Assembly (NCBI GenBank): GCA_905221605.1 | Contig: CAJNDS010000455.1 | Coordinates: forward strand, 1 to 64,000 | From: Symbiodinium natans | Taxonomy: Eukaryota > Sar > Dinophyceae > Suessiales > Symbiodiniaceae | DNA: 64,000 nucleotides | Direction of reading: 5' to 3' | Shown here: one piece after another, positions 34,246-47,613 of the stretch | Layout of the letters: every line of letters begins with the position of its first letter | Position numbering within the stretch: the first letter of the stretch is position 1 | Program-made: the position numbers and the translations under genes | Notes under the pieces: model-generated | The model's database searches: none | Told to the model about the DNA's origin: nothing | What the model saw: the letters and a program-made list of their open reading frames with translations, nothing else

Positions 34246-35263
34246 CGGAGAGCGAGGTATCCGAAATCACCTCGTGATGATCGAAGCAAATAATTCTGCT
34301 TTTGGTTCTGTGGGGATTACCGCAAAGCATTTTGGGAGCCAAGTCTAGCGCAGCAGCGGCTATTTAGCTGAGATCAATGCCTTAGAAGTTAGGAGCTCTT
34401 ACTTTGGCCAGACATGAAGTGGGGCGGCATCGTGTAAGGCTACGGGTCAACAGCGGCAGCTATCCAAACCACCACTGTATGTTCCTCTCCAAGAGCCCAT
34501 AGCAAAGCACGATCGCCCTGAAGCACCACATAGAAGCTGGAAAAGGCTGAGCGTGGGTCATGTCTCAAGGCCTGAACCTTCTCTGCAAAAGCTTGCCATC
34601 TAAATCCGAGACTCTGATCCCTGACAACCACAGAAAGTGCAAGTCCACTCGAAGCCAAACTTCACTCCGGTAAGCCACAAGGCAGGGGTGCGCCAGAAAA
34701 GAACCGATCGATACCAAGTTTAGGGCTAAGTGCCACTTCAGAAAACATGCATGCGCACCTGCAATATGCTTCAAAGCCCCCCGGTCCTTGGCCGGTTTAA
34801 GCCTTCAAAGCGCTTTCCAGCCCAGAACTTCAGACCAAGCGATATCAGTTTAATCAACCGAAGCTCTCCTGGCCCGATCGCCCCATATCCTGCAACTCCT
34901 TCTAAGCCCCAGAAGGCAACCACGGTATCATGACCTGGCCCAGCTGCACAAGGCACGGCTCGTCTGCGCAATCGCTGCCAGCTCGGTTCGTGAAACTGTG
35001 AAGGCGGCCCCTCAGCTGGAGGGTCTTCAACTCCGAGGCTTGGGTTGGGGTGGAGACCTTTGCAGCACTAATTGGTCATGCAGCAGACCAGGCAGCAAAC
35101 TATGCACGTAGCCCTGGCAATTCGTTGTTGGTTCTGTTGTTGCTCTTGCTGTGACTCGCCATAGTGAGTTGCAAGTGGTCACGATGGGGTATTGGCCGAT
35201 TAATTCATACACTCTCTGTTCTCGACCCCATCGCTCCAACGTTCTGCATTATTCAAAATTCCC

Positions 35264-35291
35264 GGGGGGGGGGGGGGGGGGGGGGGGGGGG
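35264..35291 (+). repeat. homopolymer G28
   Basis: Twenty-eight consecutive G follow CCC. This is an unusually long homopolymer of G for any genome, and it may be a consensus artefact. Confidence 0.9.
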
Positions 35292-36899
35292 CGGTGCATG
35301 TGTGAGAGACCGCGACGGTGTTCGCGGCTCATCGGCCATAGCGGGCGAGGGGCTTTGGGTCAGCACGCCTTGAAGGCCTGTTTTGCTTGCACTCATCGAA
35401 CCTGATTGTTTATCAACCATTCATTGGGGTCAGTGACAATGTACATTATGGTTTGGAGTTTGGGGCTGTGGGCTTCAGGCGCATTTGAGGGGTATGACAA
35501 GCCATCATCTTGCACCGGTTCTGGGCGCCACGCTGGTTGCCGCGCCTTGACCAGCCTTGGATCTGTTTTTGCACATAAGATCCTACCTTTCGCAAGGTCG
35601 AAGGTTTACTGGCGCCAGTGGGGGCTTCTGGAGTGAGAGGTGAATGGGTTCCAGGCTTTGTGGGGATGTGGCTTTAGGGTCAGCATTCAGGCCCTTGGCC
35701 AAGCCCAGACCCTTGTGGCCCTCAACACCTCCACATGTTCAAGGGGGCGAGATGAGTGAGCTCTGGCTCCTGATGGTTTCAAGGCTCTTTTTGTTACTTG
35801 GGCAATCTAACGGAATGACATCGGTTCACACAATGACACAATCTTCAGGTGAGCCCGATGGTTTGGGGACCAGGTTGGTAAGAGCTTCACAGCCCATGCA
35901 ATAATGGAGGCGTCAGGTGAATGGTCCAGACTTGTTCCACTCACTATGTATCAAAAACTTGGAGTGGAAAGCCTGGTTCCAGCAGTTGCTGCTGTTGTCA
36001 AAAGCCCAGAACCATCAACAACATGGAGCAGAAACCCTGGGACGAGGAGCCAGTTTGACCATCTGTCTTTAACAAACTTCCAGATCTGATGTGACATTCG
36101 GCTTCCGGCAGAAATAAGGTTTGTGGTGGAAGCATTGGTGCTTTCACAGACATCCAAGAAGGTCAGGCCCGCCAAGAATCTTGTGCGACTCACGTTTCTC
36201 ATCTAGGTCCAAAGCAACTCCGAAACCAAGATGCGATCTGCACGCTCAATGCTGGCAGCTCTACGAGGTTTTACAGTGTCTTGAAGTTTAAGCCATGACA
36301 TGCCCTGCGCAGAACACATCGATGAGAACAGCAAGACCCACAAAACCCACAAAATCCACAAAACAGGAACATAAAAGATCAAAACGAACAGAAGTACGAA
36401 TCAGAAGAGCGTCGACAGGGGCAGGGCTGAAGTGGACGGAAGCGCGAAACACCGAAACAAATCACAAAACTCAAGGGCTGCAGTGCCATGCCCAACACAT
36501 ACCCTGCACAGGCCCCCTCCCAAATCCGCAGCCTCCCAAGATTCACGCGCTGCCGTGCAAAGGCGGCAAAGCCTTTGGATTGTGTGGCGTCGTTTTGGGA
36601 GGGTGCAGGGGCTTCGCGATTCGGGGCACGGGGGGTACAAATAAGCTAAGCTGGGGCTCTCTGAAAGCTGCAACCTATGGGAGGCAAAAACAATCAAACC
36701 AGGCAAGGCAAGCAAACCGCCGCTGAGCTCCGGGACTTGTCCACGAGACGGCGGCTGAACACCGCCTGGAAGGCCACCGCCTGATGCTGGGAGTGTTGGG
36801 GTTTAAAAAGGCTTTTTAAGATTCGGGGTTTCAGGCTTTCAGGTGGTTTCGGCGGCTTCGGCCTTTGGAGTTTGAGGCCTCAGGGCTCCAAGAAAGAAA

Positions 36900-37110
36900 C
36901 CCAGCATCTTGACTTGGGATTTTGGAGTTGGGACTTAGAAGCTGGGATTGGGATTGAAGAACCAGGGGCTGGGATTTAAGATGGCCAATGCGTTGAGGTA
37001 CCAAGCTCAGGACCTAGGATCTGGGAGTTCGCATATAGGATTTAGCAACTAGGGTTTAAGATTCAGGCAGGATCTACGCATTGGTAGGACGAGGATCTAG
37101 AAACTTGGAT
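36900..37110 (+). repeat. degenerate GGGATTTAAG-type repeat
   Basis: Words such as TTGGGATTTTGG, TGGGATTGGGATTG, CTGGGATTTAAG, TAGGATCTGGG and TAGGGTTTAAG recur about every 15-25 bp. Confidence 0.5.
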
Positions 37111-38103
37111 GTAAGATATAAGTGTTCGGACTCACTTCGGCAACGAGGTTGAAACTTGCAAGTCTCTTCTTTCTATAGTAGTCGTGATTGGGAGGCAGCC
37201 TATGATGATCGGCTGCCGAGGCTTCACCCTCTGCGGTGGTATGTTTCGATAGCTCCTAATCGGCGCGCGGCAATTTTGTGACTAGTCCGCTCTCGCCGCG
37301 CAAACTTTTGGCTTGGGGTTTAGGGTTTGGGGTTAAATAGTGGTGCCCCGTGTGGTAGCGATGGGGCTGTCATCATCATGGATGCGAGTTCGGGGGGGGG
37401 AGGGGGGGGATGGCAGACGGCAGGCATGGCTAACCCAGTTGGCTTTCTTTTTCAAGGGTGAGTTTTTCTCCGCCTGGGCATTAAGCCTCGCCCAAGAGAA
37501 CAGTCCCAAAACTGTAATTCACAGGAAAGGCTCCTGAAGCATGGAGTTCCCAAGCTGAAAGCCATTGCCTCCTCAAGCAGTGCACTGCATTCGAGCGCAC
37601 CCTCAGAGCCTGATGCGAAGCCAGGAAGCTGTATCTCAGTAGAAAGGGCTAGACTCATAAACGAGTGGTACCAAAGAGTCCTCTTCTTTGCAGCTCAAAG
37701 AAAAGAAGCATAAGCACCGGCTAAGATGCTGGGGGCTTAAGCTTCGATCAAACATCCCAGGTAAAGCTTGCGCAAAATCTTCATTCGGACTTCAGGGCCG
37801 GCACTGCCCTTGCTTCACCATTTTGATTTGAGGTGGAAAGTACGAACTTTGGATGTCTCAGTCGTGCGTGCTGGGTCTAGCTGCATTGCTCACCAGGCTC
37901 TCTATCTTTAGCATTGTTAAGTGTTGTCTCAATGGCATGGCTTGTCGGACGTTTGCCTTTTCGGAACGCAAACGCATCTACACATGACATTGGCTGCTAG
38001 CTTTTTTACTACATTGCACTACATTAGATTGTACTGGCTAGCTTCGAGCTTGCTGTGCTGTTCTGTTGTTGTCCACTTTCATCGTTCGGATTCTATGCCG
38101 CAG

Positions 38104-38660
38104 ATGGCGTAGCGGAGAAAGCACATTCGTGCCAAAGAGCAGGTCGTTCTGTCTGGCATCGCCTTTAGGCCTTTCATCTGCCATGCTTGTTCGCTTGATG
38201 TCCACTTTCGCTACTTCCTTGGCCCTGATCCTGTAAGTGGGGCCGCGCTTCCCTGCACGCACGGGCACCAGCCTTCAGCGGAGATGATGCCCTGGAGGTT
38301 GATCCGAATCCGCCGCAGCTCACGCGCGACTCCCTCCTGCCACGGCTTGATCTTGATGGCTGCAGGCTTGGGTTGGAGTGGTACAAGTTAGGGCTTCACG
38401 AATACTTGCCTGCCGGATCCAGCTTCGATGGTTGGAAAGGTACTGGAATGTAGACATCTCGCTTCCTACGTTCTGCCCCCTGATGAAGCGCCAGCTTTGG
38501 GAGTGAAGACCTCGTCTTCACCTATGGCAGGCCCATGGGGCGGCGGGATGTAAGGTTGTCAGATTTGCACAAGGCGCAAGAGCTCTCTGTGCAATTTTCT
38601 TTGTGCTTTGTTGGCTATCATTTGGCATTCGATCTCTGGTGTTTCTGGGTCAGGATGTAG
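38104..38660 (+). CDS. multi-exon candidate, unknown protein
   Basis: A T-rich tract ending GCCGCAG (38103) precedes an exon open in one frame only (38104-38232), which ends at a consensus GTAAGT donor. A 46-bp intron (38233-38278, ending GCCTTCAG) joins in phase 2 to a frame that reads around GDDALEVDPNPPQLTRDSLL and LDLDGCRLGLEWYKLGLHEY. That frame stays open to TAG near 38452. A third frame starts near 38489 and reads around SEDLVFTYGRPMGRRDVRLS and DLHKAQELSVQFSLCFVGY, to TAG at 38658-38660. The second junction is not resolved: a GTACAAG donor at 38381 is phase-compatible but would discard a coding-like stretch. The acidic, evenly mixed composition is the best in the window. No domain is recognised. 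Confidence 0.4.
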
Positions 38661-39227
38661 AAGGACGATAGTCACCAATTTGGAGCGCAAGCTGCATACA
38701 AGTGCTCGCCAAGGACCCTTTTGGAAGATTCAGGCCGCAGGATTTCGGGATAATGGCTAAAAGTTGTTGCTGTACAACCAGATTCTAGGCGATTTGTGTA
38801 CTTTTCCGTACTTTTCTCATGCCCAAAACCTGGTCAAGATACTAAGATCTCCAAGCCATGAACTCGCGCTCCTGAGCCATGTGCTCTCTGAGGAAGGCTT
38901 CCGAGTCCCCGGACCACTTCGCATCGTAAGATGCCTTGCTTGTCGAGTGATGAACGCTCTGAACCGGTCTGTTGAGCGACGACATCGGTGCCTCTTCGAT
39001 TTTCCTGAAACTTTTGTCTGTGCTGCTTGCTGGTGAATTTTGCGGATATGAAGACGCAAGGAAACGCACAAATGACGAAAGGCAAGACAATCAAAATCCA
39101 ACAGCGCAACGACGATATGGCAACCGATCTGGGATGGGCAATCTGCAACATCCTGCGAGACTGTCTTTGTACTGTGTTTTTGGCTGGTTGCGTTTGGAGC
39201 TGTTTTGTAGTTGTTGGTGCCGCCTGA
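38661..39227 (+). CDS. further coding-like frames downstream, possibly same gene
   Basis: One frame runs from about 38645 to 39036 with a single TAA at about 38755-38757. It reads around TNLERKLHTSARQGPFWKIQ before the stop and around SPSHELALLSHVLSEEGFRV after it. The stop could be in an intron. A second frame (39048-39227) starts with ATG and encodes 59 residues: a basic N-terminus then a hydrophobic C-terminal segment (around CLCTVFLAGCVWSCFVVVGA) like a tail anchor. The minus strand is open over 38834-39334 for 166 codons, so the strand is not certain. Confidence 0.3.
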
Positions 39228-39349
39228 CGTTTCCCCGCATGTTCATCATCTATGCCGCCTACGCCTTTATTTGGGGGTTTAGCCGAGTCGGTTGGCGTAA
39301 TGTTTCTTCTGCATCGGTGACAGCGATAACGCAATGGAAAAAATGAGGT

Positions 39350-42300
39350 GCAATCAACGACTTGAGGGTCAGCTTGCTTTTTGCAGATGTGAGTTGAGGA
39401 GAGTGCCGGTGTACACTGAAGTTGTGCATTGTGTTCGGGGCTCGTGAAGGCTGGGCCTACGGGCTTGCGACGGGTTCAAGAGGATATCGGCCTAAGTGTG
39501 GGAATGCGTGATTGAGGACACAATCGCTTGCGGCATGCGAACAAGGACTTGGACATCCAGCAGACCTTCAAACTTTACCACTCCCGTGCCTTCACTTTCG
39601 CCAGGAGCTGCGCATTCCTAGGCTGGAGATAGCTGTTTTTCAGCAGAACCACAGGCTCGAAGCTGAAGAGCAAGCAAATGGCACTTTAGAGCAGCCGGGG
39701 CAAAGGGCGTAGTTGTCCACACAAGGGTTTAGGACCGGGGCTGTGCTTAGCACCGACAAACCAATTTTCAAAATCGGTGTTCAGAGTCCGGGTTCCGAAG
39801 CAGATCTTAACATTCGAAAGCAAAGCGCAGGAGGATGATCTGAGGGTCCAAAAGGCCTTCATGAGGGAAGTCCTGTTGCTGCATGCTCCCGATACAGCTT
39901 GTTGAGCGAAAGCCGAGGGCAGCCAGCTGGGTGTTGAACCGAGCAAACTTCAAAACTGCTATCTTGACATCGATGTGGGCCCCTTTTGCCACCAGGGCTG
40001 CAGTCGAACTTTGTTGGCGGATGCTACCTTTAACTCGACGATCCTACAATTGTTCAGCTCGGGGTAGCTCGGGGATCCTTGACACAAGCGGTGGCAGGAG
40101 AAGATAAAAGGAGTGGTTTCACTCTTCGGGCTGTAGCTCCAGTTCGCTCAGAAAGGCTGGTTCAGAGGAATCACGCAACATAGTTTGAGGAAGCTGGGAG
40201 CTTCGGAAGTTTGGGGTTTCAGTTGGCTTGGGTTTGGGCATGACGCTCTGGCATTTAGAGCTTTCAGGGTTTGGCCTCCTTTGGGTTTGAGGTCTCGGGC
40301 TCTGGAGCTAGCACGCTGGGACACTGGTGAAGGGGAATCTAGAGACGAGACATGCAAACTGCAAAACCGACAATCTTGGGGTGCGATCCAGACCACAGGA
40401 CATGAGTGCTCTTTGAGTTTAATTACTAAGGCAATGCTGGGAAACCTTAGAGCCGACATGATGAAGTAAGTCAAATCTCTCCACAGCTACAAGCTCCCGT
40501 ACAGCGCAACCATTGACAAACAAAACGGCCCGAAAATCTCGAAATGTTCTTCGGCAAAGCTTCTCCACGTAAGTGCGCAAGGCATCCTTGCCTCCAGCTG
40601 AGCTTCATGGCGACTTTGAAGCTGAGACATATATCAACCCTGAAGCATTGGGACCTTCTGCCGGCTGCTGAATTCGTAGGACCGCTTCGCTCTCAAATAT
40701 CCTAAACCTTTATTCTGAATGCCCTGAGACCCCTGCTAAAGCCATGCACTTCAACCCCGCCGATTTTATCCTCGAATGGTTGGTGCTTACTGCACAGTGG
40801 CTAAGCCCCAATACCTTAATCCCAGACTCTGCGAGCTTTGAATCCTGTACCCTACCTTCGCTTCACACAGGCTGCACCTACTGCAGGAGCTCTCAGGTGC
40901 ACAGGAGACTTTGTTTCAGGGACTCTTCAAACATTCACGGATTGCCCAGCAATTAGGAGCTAGAGCTTAGGGCTTCGGGCCTGTGAAGGAGTAGTTTGGG
41001 GTCCTCTGTTTCACCTCAAGCTCCTTTCTGAGGCCTTTAAATCCTAAATCCTAGTGCTCCTGACAATGCCAACCTCTTGGTTTAAACAGCAAGAAGCAAG
41101 CATGCTTCTGGCAAACGAAGTCAGCCAAAGTTGCGGGCTTGAATGCGCCCAAGCCGTTCATGTGCCTCCTGACAAGCACTCAAAGACAAAATGCAGAGCC
41201 CAGGGCTGGGATCAATTTGCATCAGTTTGTGAGCTCAGAACGGTTGTTCTTTGGGATTCCGTGTATGTTGCTTTTTTGAACATTGAGTCAACCATGGTTG
41301 CTTGATCACAACTAACAATATGCTGGGCTTCACATGTCATGATCGGATCGTGACGCACGGTCGTTTGTCTGACGCTGCCCCACTGCGGAGAGATCGGACT
41401 CCAGGGATGTTGGTGTTTCATTGATCGTGTGAAGAAGAAGGAAGCCTTTCAGAGCCTCTCTCACTTGTCCGATCACAGCCACCAGGATCTTCAATCCGGC
41501 ACTTCTTGTACACACTCCACTCTCTGCTCATGGAAAGCCCCGCCCAACCCCTCGTCCCCTTTCCCCACCTTTCCCCCCTTTTGCCTCTCCCTGGTCGAAA
41601 TCTTCAACCCTTATGGATATGCAAACCTTGGCCCTGGTTCAGCATCGAGTTCAGGAAGGCATGTGATGTCATGTGCGCAGGTGCAAAGCTTCGCAAAGAC
41701 GTGGCGCCCTTCGCACAAGTTCTGGCCTGCAACCTCTTAGTGGGTTTGGGTTGAGGGCTGAATGAGTTCAATATTCTTGCAAAGGCTTGGGGGCGTGGCC
41801 CTGAAACCTGAACCCAAAAGGTTTGAAATCAGACATCCCCAAGCCCTGGTCCTCGGCTTTCTCTAGCAATCCACACAACTTGGTCTGAAGGCCCTTGGTC
41901 AGCTCGCAAGACTCCTGTTCGGAAGCCGGGGCCTTTTACCGCCTTAGGGATTGAAAAAAAAGCCCCTGAGCCCCAAAGCTGTGGTTTGTGGCTTCTCCTA
42001 GCGGTAACATGGCTGTTCCGTTCGCAGATTTGGGTCCGAAGTTACGAAGTCGGCAGCAAGGCCTGGCTACTGAGGCTTTCAAGGGTGCACCAAGCGAAAG
42101 CGCCTTGATAAACCAAGGCTTAGTGCGGATTTCAAGACCGAAGCCCCACGCTAACTCCTGTGCGGATCTTAGCGTTTAGGTGATTTAGGTGAGCATCTCA
42201 CGGGGTGCCTTTCTTGAGATTTCAGGGCCTTGAGGCATTCTGGGATGTTTTGGGAGACTTGGGGGATGATAGCATTCTCGAGCATGAGCGGGCAGCTTCA

Positions 42301-44030
42301 CGAAACTTCGTGTCGCTGACTTGACCAACTCATCCATGCACAGATATGCACCGTTTTGTTCGAGCCCCTTCTTGTGAGGTTTCCGACTTGCGGGTCTCAA
42401 TGGACTAGGCTCTGAGCCGTGTTCGCCTGGTGTGCCTTTCAGGCTGTTGGGGGCGACATTGTCACATGAGCTCTTGAAGGCATTGGCTTTCTTGCTCACG
42501 CCGATCTTTTGCTTCAGGCAGACGGAATGGCCAACTGCAACAGATGCTCCAGATGATTGCAAGCACCTGCCAGAGTTCATCGGAATGGCATCGTCGAATG
42601 GTTGAATCCGGGTCTTCTTTTTAGGATGCGTCTTTCCAGCCTGCACCACATGGCTGGCATTATGCTCCGTAACCTCCGCGCTGAGTCTGCGGACCTGGAC
42701 CTCTTGGTTTTGGGGACGGTATGCTGAAGAGGCCCCTTCAATTTGCAGTCATCCGGATCTTTGGACCTAGGGCTGAGGGCACCTTGGACAACGGTGAGAT
42801 TTTTGGATCAAACGGTGGGGCTCATGAGCCCCACCCCGAAGCACAACCCGGAATCTGGCGAAGACTCGAACTTCTAAGAACTCTTCGCACAATTACAGCC
42901 CTTACCCTGCGTCCGATGTACGATCCAATGTGCCTCAAGTGGTGACCGCAGTGGGCGGAGGGCTCGCTCGACGCCTGCACAGAGTCGGAGCGAAGGCATG
43001 CAAGATGTAGGGGTGTGACTGTGGACAAAGCGTAGGTGCCGTTGGGAACGTGGGTGTAAAAAGTTGTGGTCGAAACCTGCGCAGTCTCGGGATCAGTCTG
43101 TCTGCCCACTGTACAATCCTGCTGAACCCCGCCTTGCATTCTCGACGACAGGCTCACGAAGTCTGCATACTTCTCATTGATCCTGGAGGCTTGGGATTCC
43201 GGTAGAAGCCCCACAGAAGCCCTACAAACAACCTCTGATTTGCCCAAGAGTGTGCGACTTCAGGCTGTGGGGATGAGTCATGGGTTATGCGTGCATGAGT
43301 ATGTGGTCTAAGCATGTCTAAGCCTAAGCATCGGTTCATGTAGGCAATGTAAGCGCGAAAGGAGGCATGGCTGTCCAACACTTGGGCCCGAGTGAAGTGG
43401 GACCGGGATGGGCGGGGGAGCTTCGGAGCTCATAAAATCCGAGGGCATCATGGTTTTGCTTCAGCGAACCTGCTAACCACCTAATCGGAAACCTCTCCGA
43501 GTCCTTTGTTAACGCAGCTTGAACTCCACACCCCCAGGCTTTGAGGTGTGTTGGGTAAGGTGCGGTTGTTTTGGGTGTTTTCAGCTCTGGCTGCTTTCAC
43601 TTGCCAAATTTTGTGCTTCGGATATGGGAGCTTCAGCAACATCAAATTCAGGACACCTTTGGATAAAATGGGATTTGCACGTGTGAGTCTAAGCAATAGG
43701 GATTGAACAGGGGGCATCCTCACCAAATCCAGACACGGATTGACTCGGATTGACGTACCTGCAAAGCAAAGCCCAAGCCTTGAGCTGGCAATATGACATT
43801 TCCAAGAACTTCTAACTTTCAAAGTGCATTGTTGCAGCAATCTGCAATCGTTTATCCTTTTCCGTCAGGTTTTCAACAAGCATGCAAAGCACCCGCAGCT
43901 GTGCTGTGCTGGTTGCGAAGCTCACCTCCCTTTAGCTTGCAGACTGCAAGGTTGGCATAGAGTAGTCTGTGCCAACCTGGCAGGCAAAGATTGAGGGAAG
44001 GCTCAGGCTGGCAACAGAGCAGGCAAAACT
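39350..44030. other. no convincing gene
   Basis: Many frames of 60-150 codons occur on both strands (the longest is 42185-42649 minus, 154 codons). They compete for the same DNA and lack strong splice context. No simple repeats of note. Confidence 0.4.
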
Positions 44031-44045
44031 CAACACTGCAAGCAG

Positions 44046-45121
44046 ATGGGAGAGAGTGAGCTTGAATGGATGGCAGTGACCTCTGGTGGCATGAATGTGC
44101 ACCACTCCACTCGTTTTTGTCCCCTGCAAGAAACCCTACTCGGCTGGTGTTGGCCTCCTCTGGCAAGAAAAACTTCATGCACACGTGTCATTGCGACTGT
44201 CTTCTTCCGCATCAGATGGTTTCAAAGCTAGCCATCACAGCGTTCACTTCATAGCGCACCAATCTTTCGCCTGTGTAGTTTTTGCCGTATGTTCTTTTCA
44301 GAATTTCGGTCAACCTTGGGGTTGCGTGCGTGGGTGGGTGGGTGTCTGTGTCTGTGCGTGTGTATACACCCTGATATTACGGGCTTTTGTCAGAAGGGAC
44401 AGGGGATGACTTGCATATCCTGTCCAACAAAGCTACGGGAAGTCAGTGGAAGGATCTCGGGACGCCGAGGTGTGCCTGCTTACTCTGCTTGTGGCATCTT
44501 AGGCAAATGCAAGCCGTTCAAGCTTGTGCGGCCGCCCGAAGACCACTCCATCGGAACGCCACTTGAAGCGTTTCGTGACGCAATCTTGCAGATTGCGTCA
44601 TCTCTACATTTTGTCAACTGCTTTGTTCAACCATTCGCAGGACCTTGATTCAATGCCGGGTGATTGCCATGGCCTCGTGGAACTCCTGGTCCGTTCAAGA
44701 AACGGAGTGTTGGCCACAAGAACAAGCAGGTGACACCCCAGGAAAAACTGGCATTGGCAAACTGAGTCCCCGCAAGGCCGCTTCAGCACGAGTTTTTCAT
44801 GAGGGCGAAAGGTCGCCATGATGCCATGACTTTAAGTTTCCCAAATCACTCCTCCAAAGGCATGGGCCTCAAAACATCAAAACATCTCCCTCTACGAACG
44901 TCTCCATCATGGGCGAAGGGACGATTCGTGTCACTCGTTTTTGCTCATCCATTAAGGAAGATTGCTTTCTCCATTTTGTTCAGGAGCACATTCGTCCCGC
45001 TAAGCTCGACGTGGACCAAACTGTTGAAAACTTCCGGTGTGCAAACACAAAGTCTAGGTTAGTGGATCAGAATCAGCAGGACATGCCCAGCAGATGTTCA
45101 TACGCTCATGCGTGGGATTGA
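44046..45121 (+). CDS. candidate exon cluster, unknown protein
   Basis: Three ATG frames follow on the plus strand. The first (44046-44231) reads around GESELEWMAVTSGGMNVHHS. The second (44406-44648) has a CISC pair and reads around EDHSIGTPLEAFRDAILQ. The third (44909-45121) reads around MGEGTIRVTRFCSSIKEDCF and LHFVQEHIRPAKLDVDQTV. Between the last two lies a frame reading around GDCHGLVELLVRSRNG. Junctions are not resolved, so this may be an intron-rich gene or a decayed one. No domain is recognised. Confidence 0.3.
44576..44600. other. perfect 11-bp stem hairpin with 3-nt loop
   Basis: TGACGCAATCT, loop TGC, then the exact complement AGATTGCGTCA. Like the hairpin at 3705-3737 it has TG...CA ends and lies inside a coding-like frame. 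Confidence 0.9.
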
Positions 45122-45451
45122 CTGCCGCACGTGTCAAAAACCATTACAGTAAACTCCAAAAAAGTTGGAGCATGGTTTAAGGATGATTAGTGCTGAGCTT
45201 CCCTTTAGTAACCCTCCTGGAGTAAGAGGGGAATGGTGTTCCAACTTTTGGGGGCTGACTGCAGTGAGCCTTTCTTGATTGACCCTGCCCAGCCCTCAGC
45301 CCTCTAACCGACTTTAGCCTTCACACCAAGAATCAGCTCGATGAGCTCTTGCCGCGTCGTTGCGTGGTGCGCGCGCAAGCTCTTCCTCAGGTTTCAAGGC
45401 CCCCTTACGTCTCAGGATTTGTGGGTGTGATTTAAAATATACAGCCCTAAA

Positions 45452-45467
45452 TCTCTCTCTCTCTCTT

Positions 45468-45510
<43 letters not shown>

Positions 45511-45511
45511 G
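45452..45511 (+). repeat. CT microsatellite
   Basis: A CT run of about 58 bases with single TTG and TTT interruptions. Confidence 0.95.
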
Positions 45512-47431
45512 TGGCCATGGCCTACAGCACTGTTCAACCAAACCTTCAATCAAACTATACATAAGGTTCATGGCACGTAGGATTTAGAATTGGGCTTGAA
45601 AAGTCTTCGCTTTATGGAGAATACCTGTGGCACCTGGTGCTTGACGAAGGCACTTCAACAAACCCCCAAGCCGCCGAGCTGCTGCAGGTGCGGCAGCGGG
45701 ATTCGCTTGCGATAACGCTGCACTAGCTCCTCGCGCACACCCACGACTCTTCAAATTGACAGTGCCGAATGCAGGTTACTACTAGGCCTATACAGGATCT
45801 GCAGGACGACCACGTAAATGAGAGCAAAGTTGAGTTTACGGTTTACGGTGTTTCCACTTCGACATCAGCTCGATGCTAACGTTTGGTCTGAAAATTGCGA
45901 CCAGAGCTCCAAAGCGACAGAAAGAAGCAACTGGGAAGCCAAACTCCCAAAAGAGGACAAGGAAAGCAATTGCATCTAAGAGGTGGTACAAGTAGGGTGA
46001 GGGGGTTGAGCCTAAGGTTCCTACATCTCCATCGCAGGCTATGCTTCGAGGGAGCGCAGATCTGCCCCTATATAGACCCAAGATGCCACTTTTTCTAGCT
46101 TGCATTGAGAAGACATCCAAGAGCCGAGGGCAGCAAGAGCAGCACCGTACGTTCCTGCCACGTTTTCGCAACAAGAGCGAAGCGTTTCAATGCCTGTTGT
46201 CAAGCCTGTGCCGAGACGCGAGCATGACTTGACCCAAAACGAAAGGCCATGTGTAAGCGTGACCACGCATGTGCGCAGCACGGATAGCTCGTCAACCTAG
46301 TCTGCCTGGCTTCCAACGTTGGAACCCCACGGTGCTGCCAGCACTTGTGCGGCAATTTCGCTAAAAGTAGGATTTGCGGAGCTAGGAAACGCACACGGGG
46401 TCGGTCCACGTCCAAGCCGCAAGCTTCCTAAAACTGAAGCTGTGCTGCACATGCCCCAATAATCCACAACTCCAACCTTGAAAAAAACCTCAGATCGCAG
46501 AAGCCAAAGCCTTGGCATCAAAGCTGGGATTCTCAAACTCCACGTAGCTCACCTCAGAGGTCTTCAGAGTCTCTGTAACACGTGGCAGGCCTGTAGAGAT
46601 TTGGTTATGGTTGGGGTTCAGATCGGTAGGAGTATTTAGGTTCAGAGCTCAGGAACCAGGAATTTGCTTCTCAAGCATTTCGGGTCGCGGGTTCAGGATT
46701 GAGGTCTTAGCCTTGGCAGTAGGTACTGTATCAATCATCTTCTTGCAACCCTGAATTTGAAACATCCAGAGATCTAGTGAGCACGCACCCTCAACCCTCA
46801 AAGCCCTGACGACGCAAATCCACTGTTCCAGCTTCAGGGCGCATGCCGAACTCAAGCTCAAGAGGATGAAATACATTAAGGTTTCCGCTTTTAGGAACTT
46901 CAGCATCTAAAAGCGACTCAGGCTTTTCGGATGTTTCACATCAAAGAGTATTCGTGCTGGCCCTGAGGTTCAAAGACTTCGGCTCATGCCTTGTGAAAAG
47001 GTTGGGGTCACAGACCCCGAATCCACACGCCCCTGCTGCTGAATCACTGCAAGGTTGAAACCTCACGTCTTGAACCTTTTCAATGGAACCACGATTAGTT
47101 CATCAGAAGTCTGCGACAGGTTAGCATCGACAGGTTGGGTTTTCGGCATTGGGGCCAGGGACCCTCTGCAGTTGTACGTAGGCCAAGTATGGGATGCGTA
47201 GCTTGAAGCATAGGACCACCTAAAAAAATCAAATCTCGGGCTGTAGGAACAACTGCAGCCAGTCACTTCGTCCATGCTGGCTCGAGAGCCCAGGCAGCCC
47301 AGTTGTGAGCAAGTCTGGAGGATTTACAGCATACGGGGCAAGTTGCCACCGCTGCACTCGACTCAAGCAAGAAGAATGTAGCATTCGCATCTTTGGCTGC
47401 TTTGCGGCTGTGTGTTTATGAGTGCGTGTCT

Positions 47432-47613
47432 GTATTTGTGTGTTTGTGTGTGTGTGTGTGCGCACTTGCGCGTGCATGCGTTCATACATACATGTATGTA
47501 TATATATATATACATATATATGTGTGTGTGTGTAGATGTAGATGTAGATGTAGATGTAGATGTAGATGTAGATGTAGATGTATATATATATATTTATTTA
47601 TTTATTTATTTAT
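47432..47613 (+). repeat. compound microsatellite TG / TA / GATGTA / TTTA
   Basis: A TG run, an alternating CATACATGTATG and TA block, a second TG run, about eight copies of GATGTA, a further TA run and about six TTTA units follow one another. Confidence 0.95.

Larger units (their letters stand above)
34250..38000. other. repeat-rich intergenic DNA, no convincing gene
   Basis: It holds a G28 tract, a degenerate GGGATTTAAG-type repeat, a telomere-like cluster at 37310-37336 and a short G-rich tract at 37390-37410. Open frames are short and conflict between strands, including 35151-35405, which runs through the G tract. Confidence 0.45.
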
